From contig JANXLO010000575.1 of NCBI GenBank assembly GCA_025355115.1, positions 1 to 6,296 on the forward strand: a stretch of 6,296 bases of DNA. The letters run 5' to 3'. This document shows, in pieces, positions 6,161 through 6,296 of the stretch; position 1 is the first letter of the stretch; every line of letters begins with the position of its first letter. This stretch comes from Chthonomonadaceae bacterium (GTDB lineage: Bacteria; Armatimonadota; Chthonomonadetes; Chthonomonadales; Chthonomonadaceae). The notes under the pieces are model-generated. The model was not told the origin of the DNA. It saw nothing but the letters and a program-made list of their open reading frames with translations, and searched no databases. Both the position numbers and the translations under genes were made by a program.

Positions 6161-6296
6161 ATGCCGATGATGGCGCAAGAGAGCAATAGAGAGGGGCGAC
6201 TCCTTTTGTTACGGGAGCGCCTGGCGAATATGGGACATCGCATCACTCCGCAACGTCTCTGTATTTTAGAAGCGCTTGTGGCCTCCAACCGGCACC
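6161..6296 (+). CDS. Fur-family transcriptional regulator (Fur/PerR-like), N-terminal part only
   Basis: The first 45 codons are present and the gene runs off the right edge. Residues 18-45 read RERLANMGHRITPQR followed by LCILEALVASNRH, the first helices of the winged-helix DNA-binding domain of the Fur family; RxTxQR followed by xxIL is its hallmark. The family uses Fe(II), Mn(II), Zn(II) or peroxide sensing to repress metal-uptake or oxidative-stress genes. The metal-binding residues lie beyond the window, so Fur, PerR and Zur cannot be told apart. The ATG at 6161 has GAGGA with a 4-base spacer; in-frame ATGs at 6167 and 6170 are alternative starts. The approximately 10-residue tail before the first helix suits a PerR- or Fur-like member. 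An AGAAC/GTTCT repeat cluster precedes it. Confidence 0.88.
   Translation, partial: MPMMAQESNREGRLLLLRERLANMGHRITPQRLCILEALVASNRH

Noticed and set aside
1..6296. CRISPR array, tRNA, insertion sequence or defence system
   Set aside because: No spaced repeats, cloverleaf, transposase or known defence domain was seen on either strand.

Overview
The window looks like a piece of a chromosome of a soil-type, GC-rich bacterium, most plausibly an acidobacterium. That assignment is an inference from the mix of a soluble poly-HAMP signalling protein, a secreted YncE-like beta-propeller, a Fur-family regulator and a secreted GH76 enzyme. No rRNA, tRNA, CRISPR, transposase or phage gene was seen. Most coding DNA is moderately to highly GC-rich, except for one clearly AT-richer gene at 4054-4668.

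Layout, left to right. Positions 1-521 (minus) hold the N-terminal part of a poly-HAMP protein, cut by the window edge. Upstream of it on the same strand, 63 bp away, is a complete secreted beta-propeller protein (585-1697). A 176-bp divergent intergenic region separates this from a complete zinc-ribbon threonine synthase (1874-3061, plus). Only 17 bp beyond its stop, a convergent gene (3079-3996, minus) encodes a protein of the haem-dependent oxidative N-demethylase alpha-subunit-like family (DUF3445). It lies 57 bp downstream of an unrecognised gene on the same strand (4054-4668), whose 5' end looks frameshifted. A 129-bp divergent region then leads to a complete secreted GH76 family enzyme (4798-5925, plus), which starts at TTG behind a strong Shine-Dalgarno. 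After 235 bp of intergenic DNA with hairpins and AGAAC/GTTCT repeats, the first 45 codons of a Fur-family regulator begin (6161-6296, plus) and run off the right edge.

How the genes work together: there is no evidence of one large operon. The plausible transcription units are the beta-propeller plus poly-HAMP pair, the unknown gene plus DUF3445 pair, and single genes for threonine synthase, the GH76 enzyme and the Fur regulator. Functions are mixed: signalling, amino-acid biosynthesis, a possible oxidative demethylase, polysaccharide attack outside the cytoplasm, and metal or peroxide regulation. This looks like ordinary chromosomal gene order rather than a dedicated system. The points most worth a second look are the low-GC orphan gene with its apparent one-base frameshift, the stand-alone DUF3445 protein next to it, and the repeat cluster before the Fur-family gene.
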